A DNA stretch of 64,000 nucleotides from Sipunculus nudus. Taxonomy: Eukaryota; Annelida; Sipuncula; Golfingiida; Sipunculidae. Positions within the stretch are counted from its first letter, which is position 1, and the number at the start of each line of letters is the position of its first letter. A program made the translations under genes and the position numbers. Under the pieces are notes generated by a model that was given only the letters and a program-made list of their open reading frames with translations, was not told the DNA's origin and did not search any database. Location of the stretch: assembly GCA_026874595.1 (NCBI GenBank), contig CM049306.1, positions 63,742,019 through 63,806,018 on the forward strand, read 5' to 3'. Positions 34,272 to 46,710 of this stretch are shown here, in pieces.

Positions 34272-35699
34272 AGAAAGGCTCCCTGTGGTATTTATGCTGG
34301 CAGCCTGATCAAGCTCAACAAGAGAGAGGGCTTGCCAGAGTGATGGGATTACATAACAGCCTGGGGAGCATAGAGAGTTGCACTGAATGACCTACAGTGA
34401 CCTCAGTGGACTGCTTGAAAATGTAAGGGAATACAACAAGAGCCTCCAAACAAATTCAATAACTAGCCTAATTTTGCAGCTTGTATTTTTCAAATTTCAG
34501 ATTTTAACAGATTAAATCCTTATGTGTACATGCTGTGAAAATAACATCCACAGTACTTACAGGAAAAAATCGTGCCATGACCAAAGTTGGGCAAAATTTA
34601 AGGTACTGATTTTATATTTATGCTAATAACTTTAAAAAATTGCAATTTTAGATCTAATTTTGGTATACAATTGAATCTTGATTAAATGATGTGATATTCC
34701 TGAAAAAAAGTCTCAGCCATTCTTATGTTAAGTGAGTAAATATATATCCTGATTTTTTACATACTGCATTATGTTTGGGCCTATAACTTCAACAAATTAT
34801 GCAATACTGACCTAAATTTTGGTATGTACATAGGAAATGTATGGAAGAATATGAATATTTACAATTACATCTAACATTATGCCAATTTTTGGATTACCAG
34901 GTAAACAAAAGTAGGGTCATGATGCTTGAAAATACCATTTCAATTAAGGCTTCTATAAAACTTCAAAAGCTAGACTATTTTTTAAGCTTATACTTTCAAA
35001 TTCAAAATTCATCAGATTAAATCCATATGTAAACTGGCTGTGAAAATTAAATCAAATGTACTTATAAGAAAAAAAGTGCCATGGTCAAATTTAGGCAAAA
35101 TTTAAGGTACCAATTTTTTATTTTTGCTAATATTTTAAAAAATTTAACAGATTTTGATCTAATTTTGGGTATACAATTTAATTTTGATTAATTAAAGATA
35201 TATTACTGGAAAAAAAGTCCATAGCTTTAATGTGTTTTGTGTTAAGTGATCAAATATCTTTCCTGATTTTTTACAAAATGCATTATGTTTGGGCCCATAA
35301 CTTTTTAAATTATATAATACAGACCTAATTTCTGGCATGTACATAGGAACTATATAGAGGAATATTTATGGTAAATATGAGGAAAAACAGGTGAGTGGTT
35401 ACGTAGTTAGGCTGTCCTGAAATGTGAAAATAGGTTTTAAATAAAAAATTGAGGTTTTTCCTTAATTTCTCAAAGGGACGAAGTCGCAAAGACCCGGTTT
35501 TCGGCTTTGTAGGAGATCTTGGGGACATCTAACATTATGCCGAATTTTGGATTCCTAGGTCTTAGGGTTTCAAAACGTGCCACATCTACGGACGGACGGA
35601 CGGACGGACGGACAGCCCGAAGGACGATGGACAATGGACCATGACTATAGCTAATAAACTTATAGTCAGCTGAGCTAAAAAATGCATAAAAATTTGAAA

Positions 35700-36690
35700 A
35701 CAAGTCAGCTTGACCTAATTTTATGTTTCCAACGACATTTGCAAAGGACCTCAATGAATTTTATGTTAAAACATTCTAGGCCTTATGGATACACATTGTG
35801 CTCCATCTGACTGTCTGGGTGCTCAAAATCATATTTTCAGCCCATAAGGTTGCAGAATATAGGTCACTATGGCCTAATGTTAAATTTCAAAGGAAATTTG
35901 CCCAGGACCTAGGCCTAATGCATACAATTTATACCCATCTGATGTTTTAAGTTTTCAAATCATGTTTTTGGCCTGTCACGTGCAGGTTTCCAGTGAGATT
36001 TGCCAAGTTCTAACTGGATGTTGTGTTGGAAGATTTTAGGGCTTAAGGATACAATTTGTGCCCATCTGACAGTCAGGGTGCTCATATGACACTTTTAACC
36101 TTGCAGGTTGAAGAATATAAGTCACAGTGACCTAATTTCATGTTTTAAAGGACATTTGCATTGGACCTCCCTGAATATTATGTTAGAATATTCTAGGCCT
36201 GATGGACACAATTTGCATCCGTTCTGTCAGGGTGCTAAAAACCATTTTTCGGCCCATAGGTCACAGAATATAGGTCACCATAACCTACTTTCATGTTTCC
36301 AAGGACATTTGCCTAGGATATCTCTGAATTTTATGTATGAAGATTCTAGGCCTAAAAGATACAATTTGTTCCCTGTCTGACTTTCTGGATCCTTAAAATC
36401 CTGTTTTCGGCCTGTAGGTCGCAAAATGTAGGTCACCATGACCTAATTTCAGGATTACAAGGATATTTGCCTAAAACCTCCCAGGATATTGTGTTAGAAG
36501 ATTCTACGCCTAACAGATATGATTTGTGCCCATCTGACATTCAGGGTGCTCAAAATCATGTTTTCGGCCTGTAGGTCACAAAATATACGTCATCATGACC
36601 TAATTTCAGGATTACAAGGAGATTTGCCTAGGAACTCCCTGGATGTACAGTTAGAAGTTTCTAGGTCTAACGGTTACGATTTGTGCCCCG
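35700..36690. repeat. Tandem units of about 135-155 bp in F1b
   Basis: Six diverged units share GGTGCTCAAAATCAT, a TTTTCGGCC(T/C)GTAGGTC phrase, CCTAATTTCA and GCCCATCTGAC. Repeated phrases start near 35818, 35950, 36087, 36233, 36388 and 36547. Short frames across them are repeat translations. Confidence 0.65.
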
Positions 36691-36960
36691 TTAACTATGA
36701 TCAGATTCAGATCAGTGATTTTGATATAAGGTAGTCTTGAACTGTAACAATGGGTTTTAGATGGAAAATGGAGGTTTTTCCTTAATCTCAAATAAATGAA
36801 TTCCTAGTGACCCAATTTTCAGAATTGAAGATTTTAGGGACATCTAACTGTATGCAAAATTTTGGATTTGTAGGTCCAATGGTTTTAAAACGTGCCCTGT
36901 TAAAGGCCAGCCAGCCGGACCATGACTATAGCTCAGATGACATATAGTCAGCTGAGCTAA

Positions 36961-37310
36961 CCAGTCAGTCTGCCCTCAAGAAATCAACACACACCACTAG
37001 ACCAGCTGGTCTGCCCTAACCTAATCAACATACACCACAAGACCAGCCAGTCTGGTGTCACCAAATAAACACACCACAAGATCATTCAGTCTGACCTCAC
37101 CCAATTAACACACACCACCAAACCAGTAGGTTTGCTGTCACCACATCAACACACACCACAAGACCAGTCAGTCTTCTTTCACCAAATCAACACATACCAC
37201 AAGACCAGCAAGTCTTCTTTTACCAAATCAACTAACACCACAAGACCAGCCAGTCTGCCCTCTTCAAATCCAAACACAGCACAAGACCTGCAGGTCTGCT
37301 GTCACCAACA
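36961..37310. repeat. 41-bp minisatellite, second block
   Basis: About eight diverged units of the same family as 26844-28437 (ACACCACAAGACCAGCCAGT). The block starts exactly at the right end of the F1b element, so the two blocks were probably one array that was split by mobile DNA. Confidence 0.85.
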
Positions 37311-39141
37311 GGAAAATAAGACTAAATATTCTGACAAAACTGTTAGAACTGTTGATTGACCCAATACATTTTCCTAGTAGTGGATGGGAATCCATAACAA
37401 TTTGTTTTAATCAATCTGCTCATAAGAATTAAAGACAGAACAATATTGCCAAATGAGAAATAACAAAAATAGAACTGTAGCAGTATGAAGACCATGTGTG
37501 TGTGTGTTTAAACTTTGAACCTGTGATATTTCTTAATAACTAAACTTGTTGTTTAGCCATAAATACCTAAATTTAATTTAATTTAGATATAAGTATATTA
37601 TTACATATGATTTTATTTGTTACGTTGTCTCATGAGGAGCATTAGAATAATACTATATATCTACTGAACTAACTCTTGCCAATATCATTAGTCATAAGTT
37701 TAATGAACACCAAAATGCTGATTACATAATCATCATTATTAATCTGGTCCCCATTGAGAATTGTTGATCTTTTCTTAAATTGATGGACCCATTCCAAAAA
37801 AGCTGCAATCGAGGAATGAGGCATAGGCCTTATAAGCTAGAATGAAATCAAAACCATACCTTGTATAATATCTTAGTAATTCATTAAAATTAATATATGA
37901 GAAAACAGTCTATTTTTTTCAACAAAGCAACCCCACTGATGAAGGTCAGAGTCACTGGTCACATGCTCAAACAACTACATTAAAAGCTGCTTATTGGGTG
38001 TCATCAATATTCTAACACTGTCAAAATGAGGCTGCAAACACAGAAATAAGCAATGTATGTCACTTGACCATAGTACAGATCATATAAGAATACATATATA
38101 TGACAACATCAAGTTTAAAAGTTATATCATTTAATTTAAGATATTACAAAGTTTATATTTATAAAACACACACATGCACGGTCCCATACTACAAATGTGC
38201 CATTTTGGTAATTACCATTTAGTACCACTTTCATCTATGCCATTATTGCAAGTGCCAGTTTGGGTGTTACCCTCCAAAAACATCACCAGTTCTGCATTAG
38301 TTAGTTAAGCACATTACCCCTAGGTAGCAGCAGTTGTACAGCACCATGACTGGACGCCACAATCATGCGAATAAGTATCATTTACAACAGCAAACATATA
38401 TGATAAAGGTTATTTATAAACAATAACATTACTACAAATAAAGTCAAATTCAACATAAAAAATACAAATACAGGGAAAATGTTAATAAGCTGAGCTTAAA
38501 CTGACACACTGTTATAATGTTAACTGTTAAATACATTATGAAAATAATTATGTTAGAAAGTTTTATATTCACAATGTGAATTTCATATACAATTGGAATA
38601 TTTTCATTTGGTTTAATGAGTATGCAGGATTACATGGAATACTGTATTCTATAAACATATGTTTTACATTTTCAAATTCCACACATGGTAAAAATAATTT
38701 CGTCTAGATTTGGTCAGAAATTTGTTTCTCTGCAATTTGTTAGAATGGTGAGGGTTGGTTGTCCTGGCATTCAGTGACCTGAACCACTTGGACAATTCTA
38801 AACTACAAATAGTAAAACAGGTCCAAATTGTTAGGACAGAGACAATACCAAAAATTCAGGAAGAAATTTCTCTACAAGACTGAATGCTAGGCAAATCATA
38901 GCAATAATTTAACTTCAGGAATGCAGAGAATGCATTTTTTTATTTGAAAATGTTTGGCATAAAAAATTATGGTGCCACACTGTTGGAGAAGACAATGGAG
39001 AGACATCAAGGGTACTGGTATTTACCTCATACATTCACAGACTGCCTGTGTTATTACAGTATGATCAGGGGTTGATAAGTCATTTCTACCATTTTGTATC
39101 TATTGGAAAGTCAAACTAATTTATGTAACCATCATGCAATG
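37311..39141. other. Intron sequence, no gene seen
   Basis: This is the longest stretch without recognised repeats. It is AT-rich with stop codons in all frames, a short (TG)n near 37495, and no splice-bounded coding segment that I can support. Confidence 0.4.
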
Positions 39142-42100
39142 CTCAGGATCTATCAGAGTTCCTCATTATCAAGGCAGGACTTTCTGAACCTCGGGATCTA
39201 TCAGAGGTCCTGATTAATAAGGCTGTACTTTCTGAACCTCAGGACCTATCCAAGGCCCTCATTAACAAGGCTGGACTTTATGACCCTCAGGATCTATCAG
39301 AGGTCCTCATTAACAAGGCTGTTTTTTATGACCCTCAGGATCTATCAGAGTTCTTCATTATCAAGGCAGGATTTTCTAAACCTCGGGATCTATCAGAGGT
39401 CCTGATTAATAAGGCTGTACTTTCTGAACCTCAGGACCTATCACAGGTCCTCATTAACAAGGCTGGACTTTATGACCCTCAGGATCTATCAGAGGTCCTC
39501 ATTAATAAGACTCAACTTAATGACCCTCTGGATCTATCAGAGGTCCTCATTAATAAGGCTGTACTTTCTGAACCTCAGGATCTATCAGAAGTCCTCATTA
39601 ACAAGGCTGGACTTTATGACCCTCAGGATCTATCAGAGGTCCTCATTAATAAGACTCAACTTAATGACCCTCTGGATCTATCAGAGGTCCTCATTAATAA
39701 GGCTGTACTTTATGACCCTCAGGATCTATCAGAGGTCCTCATTAATAAGGCTGTACTTTATGACCCTTAGGATCTATCAGAGGTCCTCATTAACAAGACT
39801 CAACTTAATGACCCTCTGATAGATCCTGAGGTCCTCATTAATAAGGCTGTACTTTATGACCCTCAGGATCTATCAGAGATCCTCATTAATAAGGCTGGAC
39901 TTTCTGAACCTCAGAATCTATCAGAGGTCCTCATTAACAAGGCTGGATTTTATGACCCTCGGGACCTATCAGAGGTCCTCATTAACAAGGCTGGACTTTA
40001 TGACCCTCAGGATCTATCAGAGGTCCTAATTAATAAGGCTGTACTTTCTGAACCTCAGGACCTATCATAGATCCTCATTAACAAGGCTGGATTTTATGAC
40101 CCTCAGAATCTATCAGAGGTCCTCGTTAATAAGGCTGTACTTTCTGAATCTCGGGATCTATCAGAGGTCCTCATTAACAAGACTCAACTTAATGACCCTC
40201 TGATAGATCCTGAGGTCCTCATTAATAAGGCTGTACTTTATGACCCTCAGGATCTATCAGAGATCCTCATTAATAAGGCTGGACTTTCTGAACCTCAGAA
40301 TCTATCAGAGGTCCTCATTAACAAGGCTGGATTTTATGACCCTCGGGACCTATCAGAGGTCCTCATTAACAAGGCTGGACTTTATGACCCTCAGGATCTA
40401 TCAGAGGTCCTAATTAATAAGGCTGTACTTTCTGAACCTCAGGACCTATCATAGATCCTCATTAACAAGGCTAGATTTTATGACCCTCAGAATCTATCAG
40501 AGGTCCTCGTTAATAAGGCTGTACTTTCTGAATCTCGGGACCTATCAAAGGACCCCATTAACAAGCCTGCACTTTATGACCCTCAGGATATATCAGAGGT
40601 CCTCATTATCAAGGCATGATTTTCTGAACCTATGGATCTATCTGAGGTCCTCATTAACAAGGCTGGACTTTATGACCCTCAGGATCTATCAGAGGTCCTC
40701 ATTAACAAGGCTGGACTTTATGACCCTCAGGATCTATCAGAGGTCCTCATTAACAAGGCTGGACTTTATGACCCTCAGGATCTATCAGAGGTCCTCATTG
40801 ACATGGCTGGAATTTATGACCCTCAGGATCTATCAGAGGTCCTCATTATCAAGGCTGGACTTTCTGAACCTCAGGATCTATCAGGTCCTCATTATAAAGG
40901 CAGGATTTTCTGAACCTTGGGATCTATCAACGGTCCTCTTTATCAAGGCTGGACTTTCTAAACCTCGGGATCTATCAGGTCCTCATTAACAAGGCTGGTT
41001 TTTATGACCCTCAGAATCTATCAGAGGTCCTGATTATCAAGGCTGGACTTTCTGAACCTCGGGATCTATCAGAGGTCCTCATTAACAAGGCTTGACTTTA
41101 TGACCCTCAGGATCTATCAGAGGTCCTAATTAATAAGACTGGACTTTATGACCCTCAGGATCTATCAGAGTTCCTCATTATCAAGGCAGGATTTTCTGAA
41201 CCTTGGGATCTATCAGTGGTCCTCATAAATAAGACTGGACTTATTGAACCTCAGGATCTATCAGCGGTCCTCATTAACATGGCTGGACTTTATGACCCTC
41301 AGGATCTATCAGAGGTCCTGATAAATAAGGCTGAACGTTATGACCCTTAGGTTCTATCAGAGGTCCTCATTATCAAGGATCGACGTTCTGAACCTCGGGA
41401 TCTATCAGAGGTCCTAATTAATAAGGCTGTACTTTCTGAACCTCAGGACCTGTCATAGGTCCTCATTAACAAGGCTGGATTTTATGACCCTCAAAATCTA
41501 TCAGAGGTCCTCATTAATAAGGCTGTTCTTTATGACCCTCAGGATCTATCAGAGGTCCTCATTATCAAGGCTGGACTTTCTGAACCTCAGGATCTATCAG
41601 GTCCTCATTATCAAGGCAGGATTTTCTGAACCTTGGGATCTATCAACGGTCCTCTTTATCAAGGCTGGACTTTCTAAACCTCGGGATCTATCAGGTCCTC
41701 ATTAACAAGGCTGGTTTTTATGACCCTCAGAATCTATCAGAGGTCCTGATTATCAAGGCTGGACTTTCTGAACCTCGGGATCTATCAGAGGTCCTCATTA
41801 ACAAGGCTTGACTTTATGACCCTCAGGATCTATCAGAGGTCCTAATTAATAAGACTGGACTTTATGACCCTCAGGATCTATCAGAGTTCCTCATTATCAA
41901 GGCAGGATTTTCTGAACCTTGGGATCTATCAGTGGTCCTCATAAATAAGACTGGACTTATTGAACCTCAGGATCTATCAGCGGTCCTCATTAACATGGCT
42001 GGACTTTATGACCCTCAGGATCTATCAGAGGTCCTGATAAATAAGGCTGAACGTTATGACCCTTAGGTTCTATCAGAGGTCCTCATTATCAAGGATTGAC

Positions 42101-44345
42101 GTTCTGAACCTCGGGATCTATCAGAGGTCCTAATTAATAAGGCTGTACTTTCTGAACCTCAGGACCTGTCATAGGTCCTCATTAACAAGGCTGGATTTTA
42201 TGACCCTCAAAATCTATCAGAGGTCCTCATTAATAAGGCTGTTCTTTATGACCCTCAGGATCTATCAGAGGTCCTCATTACAAGGCTGGACTTTATGACC
42301 CTCAGGATCTATCAGAGGTCCTCATTGACATGGCTGGAATTTATGACCCTCAGGATCTATCAGAGGTCCTCATTATCAAGGCTGGACTTTCTGAACCTCA
42401 GGATCTATCAGGTCCTCATTATCAAGGCAGGATTTTCTGAACCTTGGGATCTATCAATGGTCCTCATTATCAAGGCTGGACTTTCTAAACCTCGGGATCT
42501 ATCAGAGGTCCTCATTAACAAGGCTTGACTTTATGACCCTCGGGATCTATCAGAGGTCCTCATTAAAGGCTGGACTTTATGACCCTCAGAATCTATCAGA
42601 GGTCCTCATTATCAAGGCTGGACTTTCTGAACCTCGGGATCTATCAGAGGTCCTCATTAACAAGACTGGACTTTATGACCCTCAGGATCTATCAGAGGTC
42701 CTCATAAATAAGGCTGGACTTTATGACCCTCAGGATCTATCAGAAGTCCTCATTATCAAGGCAGGATTTTCTTAAACTTGAGATTATCAGAGGTCCTCAT
42801 TAACAAGGCTGGACTTTATGACCTCAGGATCTATCAGAAGTCCTCATTATCAAGGCTGGATTTTCTTAACCTTGAGATCTATCAGAGGTCCTCATTAACA
42901 AGACAGAACTTAATGACCCTCAGGATCTATCAGAGGTCCTCATTAACAAGACTGGACTTTATGACCCTCAGGATCTATCAGAGGTCCTCATTAATAAGGC
43001 TGTACTTTCTGAACCTCAGGACCTATCATAGATCCTCATTAACAAGGCTGGACTTTATGACCCTCAGAATCTATCAGAGGTCCTCGTTAATAAGGCTGTA
43101 CTTTCTGAATCTCGGGACCTATCAAAGGACCCCATTAACAAGCCTGCACTTTATGACCCTCAGGATATATCAGAGGTCCTCATTATCAAGGCATGATTTT
43201 CTGAACCTATGGATCTATCAGAGGTCCTCGTTAATAAGGCTGGACTTTCTAAACCTCGGGATCTATCAGGTCCTCATTAACAAGGCTGGTTTTTATGACC
43301 CTCAGGATCTATCTGAGGTCCTCTTTAACAAGGCTGGACTTTATGACCCTCAGGATCTATCAGAGGTCCTCATTGACATGGCTGGAATTTATGACCCTCA
43401 GGATCTATCAGAGGTCCTCATTATCAAGGCTGGACTTTCTGAACCTCAGGATCTATCAGGTCCTCATTATCAAGGCAGGATTTTCTGAACCTTGGGATCT
43501 ATCATGGTCCTCATTATCAAGGCTGGACTTTCTAAAACTCAGGATCTATCAGGTCCTCATTAACAAGGCTGGTTTTTATGACCCTCAGGATCTATCAGAG
43601 GTCCTGATTATCAAGGCTGGACTTTCTGAACCTCGGGATCTATCAGAGGTCCTCATTAACAAGGCTTGACTTTATGACCCTCAGGATCTATCAGAGGTCC
43701 TAATTAATAAGACTGGACTTTATGACCCTCAGGATCTATCAGAGTTCCTCATTATCAAGGCAGGATTTTCTGAACCTTTGGATCTATCAGTGGTCCTCAT
43801 AAATAAGACTGGACTTATTGAACCTCAGGATCTATCAGAGGTCCTCATTAACATGGCTGGACTTTATGACCCTCGGGATCTATCAGAGGTCCTCATAAAT
43901 AAGGCTGAACGTTATGACCCTTAGGTTCTATCAGAGGTCCTCATTATCAAGGCTCGACGTTCTGAACCTCGGGATCTATCAGAGGTCCTCATTAACAAGG
44001 CTGGACTTTATGACCCTCGGGGTCTATCAGAGGTCCTCATAAATAAGGCTGAATGTTATGACCCTTAGGTTCTATCAGAGGTCCTCATTATCAAGGCTCG
44101 ACGTTCTGAACCTCGGGATCTATCAGAGGTCCTCATTAACAAGGCTGGACTTTATGACCCTCAGGATCTATCAGAGGTCCTCATTATCAAGGCTGGACTT
44201 TCTGTACCATGGGATCTATCAGATGTCCTCATTAACAAGCCTGGACTTTATGACCCTTTTGGATCTATCAGAGGTCCTTTTTAATAAGGCTGGACTTTCT
44301 GACCCTCAGGATCTATCAGAGGTTCTCATTTACAAGGACTTTCTG
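39142..44345. repeat. 48-bp minisatellite, 5.2 kb
   Basis: About 105 head-to-tail units contain GGATCTATCAGAGGTCCTC, ATTAACAAGGCTGGACTT and TATGACCCTCA, with (T/C) and indel variants. Because 48 is a multiple of three, long plus-strand frames appear (up to 236 codons, 42778-43488, of LYDPQDLSEVLINKAG type). Frequent stops, frame changes and the lack of a start or neighbouring exon argue against coding. Higher-order blocks of 716 bp (about 40860-42290) and 384 bp (39813-40580) show recent amplification. Confidence 0.95.
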
Positions 44346-44674
44346 CTAGACTTGCTTAGGCTAGACAAAACAAATTCAAATAATTTGGAATTAAATTGAA
44401 AATATTGTACAATAGAAGCAGTCGATTGTTACATTACCTAAAGACCTAAACTGAAAATACTCAGACATTTCTATCATTTCCAAACCAGACTTATTTATTG
44501 AGTGGTTTTTTACAAAGTGCTCATGAATAGCCCTGATCCAAGCAGTATCACCATGTTGCATAACATGAAAGGTCAGCTTAACTAAATGTTCATAACACCA
44601 CAAGGCATTGTCATTCTGCAATAGTGTTAAGTAAGCTACAAATACTGTATGTACATATACAAGTGTATACTTAC
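44346..44674. other. Intron after exon 44675-44740
   Basis: Apparently unique sequence lies between the 48-bp array and the exon donor. A minus-strand frame stays open through it (44391-44876), but its continuation past a consensus GTAAGT donor makes it intronic. Confidence 0.45.
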
Positions 44675-44740
44675 GCCCAGCAGCAGGCTGAGTGGCAGTC
44701 CTCGGAGACATAGTGCTTGGATGAACAGACCTTTTCCTTT
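44675..44740 (-). CDS. Probable exon of the WASP-like gene (after WH1)
   Basis: This is a 66-nt minus-strand exon with strong signals: a T-rich TTTTATTTTGCTTTAG acceptor (44742-44741) and a consensus GTAAGT donor (44674-44669). It reads RKRSVHPSTMSPRTATQP then AAG, basic first and then Ser/Thr/Pro-rich. That is what follows the WH1 domain in WASP-family proteins, but no domain is recognisable in so short a piece. It begins and ends in phase 1, as does the candidate exon at 26506-26577, and its last base C joins that exon's AG to give Gln. The identity depends on the CRIB-containing exon downstream. A separate unrelated gene is possible. Confidence 0.58.
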
Positions 44741-44878
44741 CTAAAGCAAAATAAAATTTCAACATCTGAAGGCACACTTGCATTATTTTATATAAACATA
44801 ATTTTTTGTTTGAAGGTGGATCTGTATGAGAACAAAAGAAGAATGGAGACACAAAAAACAAGTTACTGTTTATCATTT

Positions 44879-45266
44879 GTGGCCTACAGGCCTAATGTGA
44901 ACCTGTACAATGGGATATATATCAGGTATAATGCTTCCATGATAACATGCTTGACCATTATCTGAAAAATACTTGATTTCTTTTCAAGTACATGTGTAAC
45001 ATGTACATGTACAATGCAAGTACTAAATATTTTGGACTCGAATACAAGCACCAATTACACAAATGTCACTCCTGAAATACTGACATGGATAGACACAACA
45101 CAAAAGTGATTGTAGGTGGCCCCAACAGTCTCGTGTTTGAGAAAGCCCTGGAAGATTTTTATGGATCTCCTGGGATGTCAAGTAAGAAGATTCCAGGTCC
45201 AATGGTTACAATTTGTGTTCTGTTGATGAATGACCACATCTATGAAGATCTCAAATATAAAGGAAA
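44879..45266 (-). mobile_element. F2 left-end fragment
   Basis: GGCCTACAGGCCTAATGTGA then ACCTGTACAATGGGATATAT matches the F2 left end at 3660. The following sequence resembles F2 and then F1b modules (GGTGGCCCCAACAG near 45116). No F2 right end is found. Confidence 0.5.
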
Positions 45267-46710
45267 CAAGGGACCAATGGGTCTTGGCACTCAGCGGTTA
45301 GTAAAGTTCTAAATATATGATTGCAAAACTAATAATCTGACAAGACTGCCATAAAAAACAGTAACAGTTTTGAGATATTATAAATATTTTATAGATGGAC
45401 AGACAGGTGGACAGAAAGGACTTATATCATTATTTCACTTTCCGGGGAATAATGCTTTTAAGTTCATATTAAACCGTATTTTTTAGCAAATCCATTTTTG
45501 CATTAATAGTTTTTATTAGATTCAGTGTTTTAATTTTACAATTTTTTTAAATTTCCAATAAAAAAATCTGAAAATATAAGTTAATTCAGAATTGTAAGTT
45601 GCATCATTATTTATCCATAGTTTGGCTCACATCATGTCAAATTATGCATACACACATATTTTATAATTTTTCAATAACAAAATGTTGAAACTGAATTTAA
45701 AAAAAAAAATTATTTTTTTTAAGATAATTTCACTTAAAAGAACATAAGCCACAACATCGCATCTTTAAGATTATTCCTTGAATCATTATTAAACAAGAGA
45801 CCCATGTGTCACTGCACTCAGCTGTTATATATGAGGCACATGCTGGTTTTGTGTGGTAATATAAGATGTATAATGAGTTGTTGGTGTTTAGCTTATATAT
45901 GATTTTTTAATAGTATCTTTGTAGACAGGGAAGAGGATTGTACTTCTGAAAATAATGAACACATGTTTGATCCTCATTTTTTTATTTTAAGTTTATATTT
46001 CCATACATATATACAATATAACATATATATCTGAATATAAAAGTTGATTCTTAATTCTAAATTGCATCATCATAAATCTCAATCTTGTCATATAAAACCA
46101 CATCATGCATACAAATGTATATTTATATATTCACATGTATATTTATATATTCACTGAGGGGTGGAGGGGAGCGATATATGAGAACTGTACCCCATGTTAC
46201 AGCAGGGGATCTCCCCCAGAGACTGTAACAAATCAGAAACCCTGGCATAGCTGACATCCAGTGTCCAGGAGAGGCCAACCTGCATCTGGACAAAGCAAGT
46301 GACTACAATAGAGCCTCAAGAAAAATTAAAAACTAGCCTAATTTTCAACCTTTTATTTTCAAATTTCAGATTTAAACCAATTAAATGCTTACATATACAT
46401 GCTGTGAAAATTAAGGTAACAGTACTCACAGGAACAAGGGACCCATGGGTCATGGCGCTCAGCTTTTATATATGATATGAAAAAAATATGATTTGGAAAT
46501 GAGGCATGTGCTGGTTTTATGTGGTAATAAAGCTGTATTATGAGTTGTTGGTGTTTAGCTTATGTAAGATTTTGATAGTACCTTTGGAGACAGGTTAGAG
46601 AATTGATGTCCTTTATATTATTTACAAACGGAGTGCTATTGTCATAAGGTTTTTGACTTGGCCAATTAATTTTATCTACATTGCAGTAGAATTACAGTCG
46701 GTCTTCAAAA
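45267..46710 (-). mobile_element. Three F1 left ends in a row
   Basis: Left ends occur at 45267 (CAAGGGACCAATGGGTC), 45794 (CAAGAGACCCATGTGTCAC) and 46435 (CAAGGGACCCATGGGTCAT). Each is followed by F1 interior of a few hundred bases and then the next end. None has its own right end nearby, so these are truncated, stacked copies. Confidence 0.5.

Larger units (their letters stand above)
30875..35678 (-). mobile_element. F1 element, middle shell
   Basis: The left end is CAAGGGACCCATGGGTCAC and the right end is TATAGTCAGCTGAGCTAAAA. The F1b host reads CTCATGAATAGAAAA before it and AAAATGCATAAAAATTTGAA after it. The undisturbed F1b copy at 59898-59930 reads CTCATGAATAGAATAAAAAA then TGCGAAAAAATTTG, a good empty site. 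It is itself interrupted at 31466-34083. Confidence 0.72.
30701..36960 (-). mobile_element. F1b element, outer shell of a triple nest
   Basis: The left end CTAGTGACCCATGGGCCATG then ACGCTCAGCTGA matches those at 14635 and 59741. The right end is CATATAGTCAGCTGAGCTAA, finishing at 36960. It was entered by an F1 element at 30875-35678. The native part after that insertion holds six units of about 135-155 bp (35700-36690). Immediately right of its end is 41-bp minisatellite sequence. Confidence 0.65.

Noticed and set aside
39472..44399. Long plus-strand frames of LYDPQDLSEVLINKAG-type repeats as a repeat protein gene
   Set aside because: The frames exist because the satellite unit is 48 bp. They are broken by stops and frame changes, have no start, splice signals or neighbouring exons, and lie opposite to the host gene within its putative intron.
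44391..44876. 161-codon minus-strand open frame as one exon
   Set aside because: It crosses a strong acceptor (44742-44741) and a consensus GTAAGT donor (44674-44669). Only the 66 nt between them are kept as an exon.
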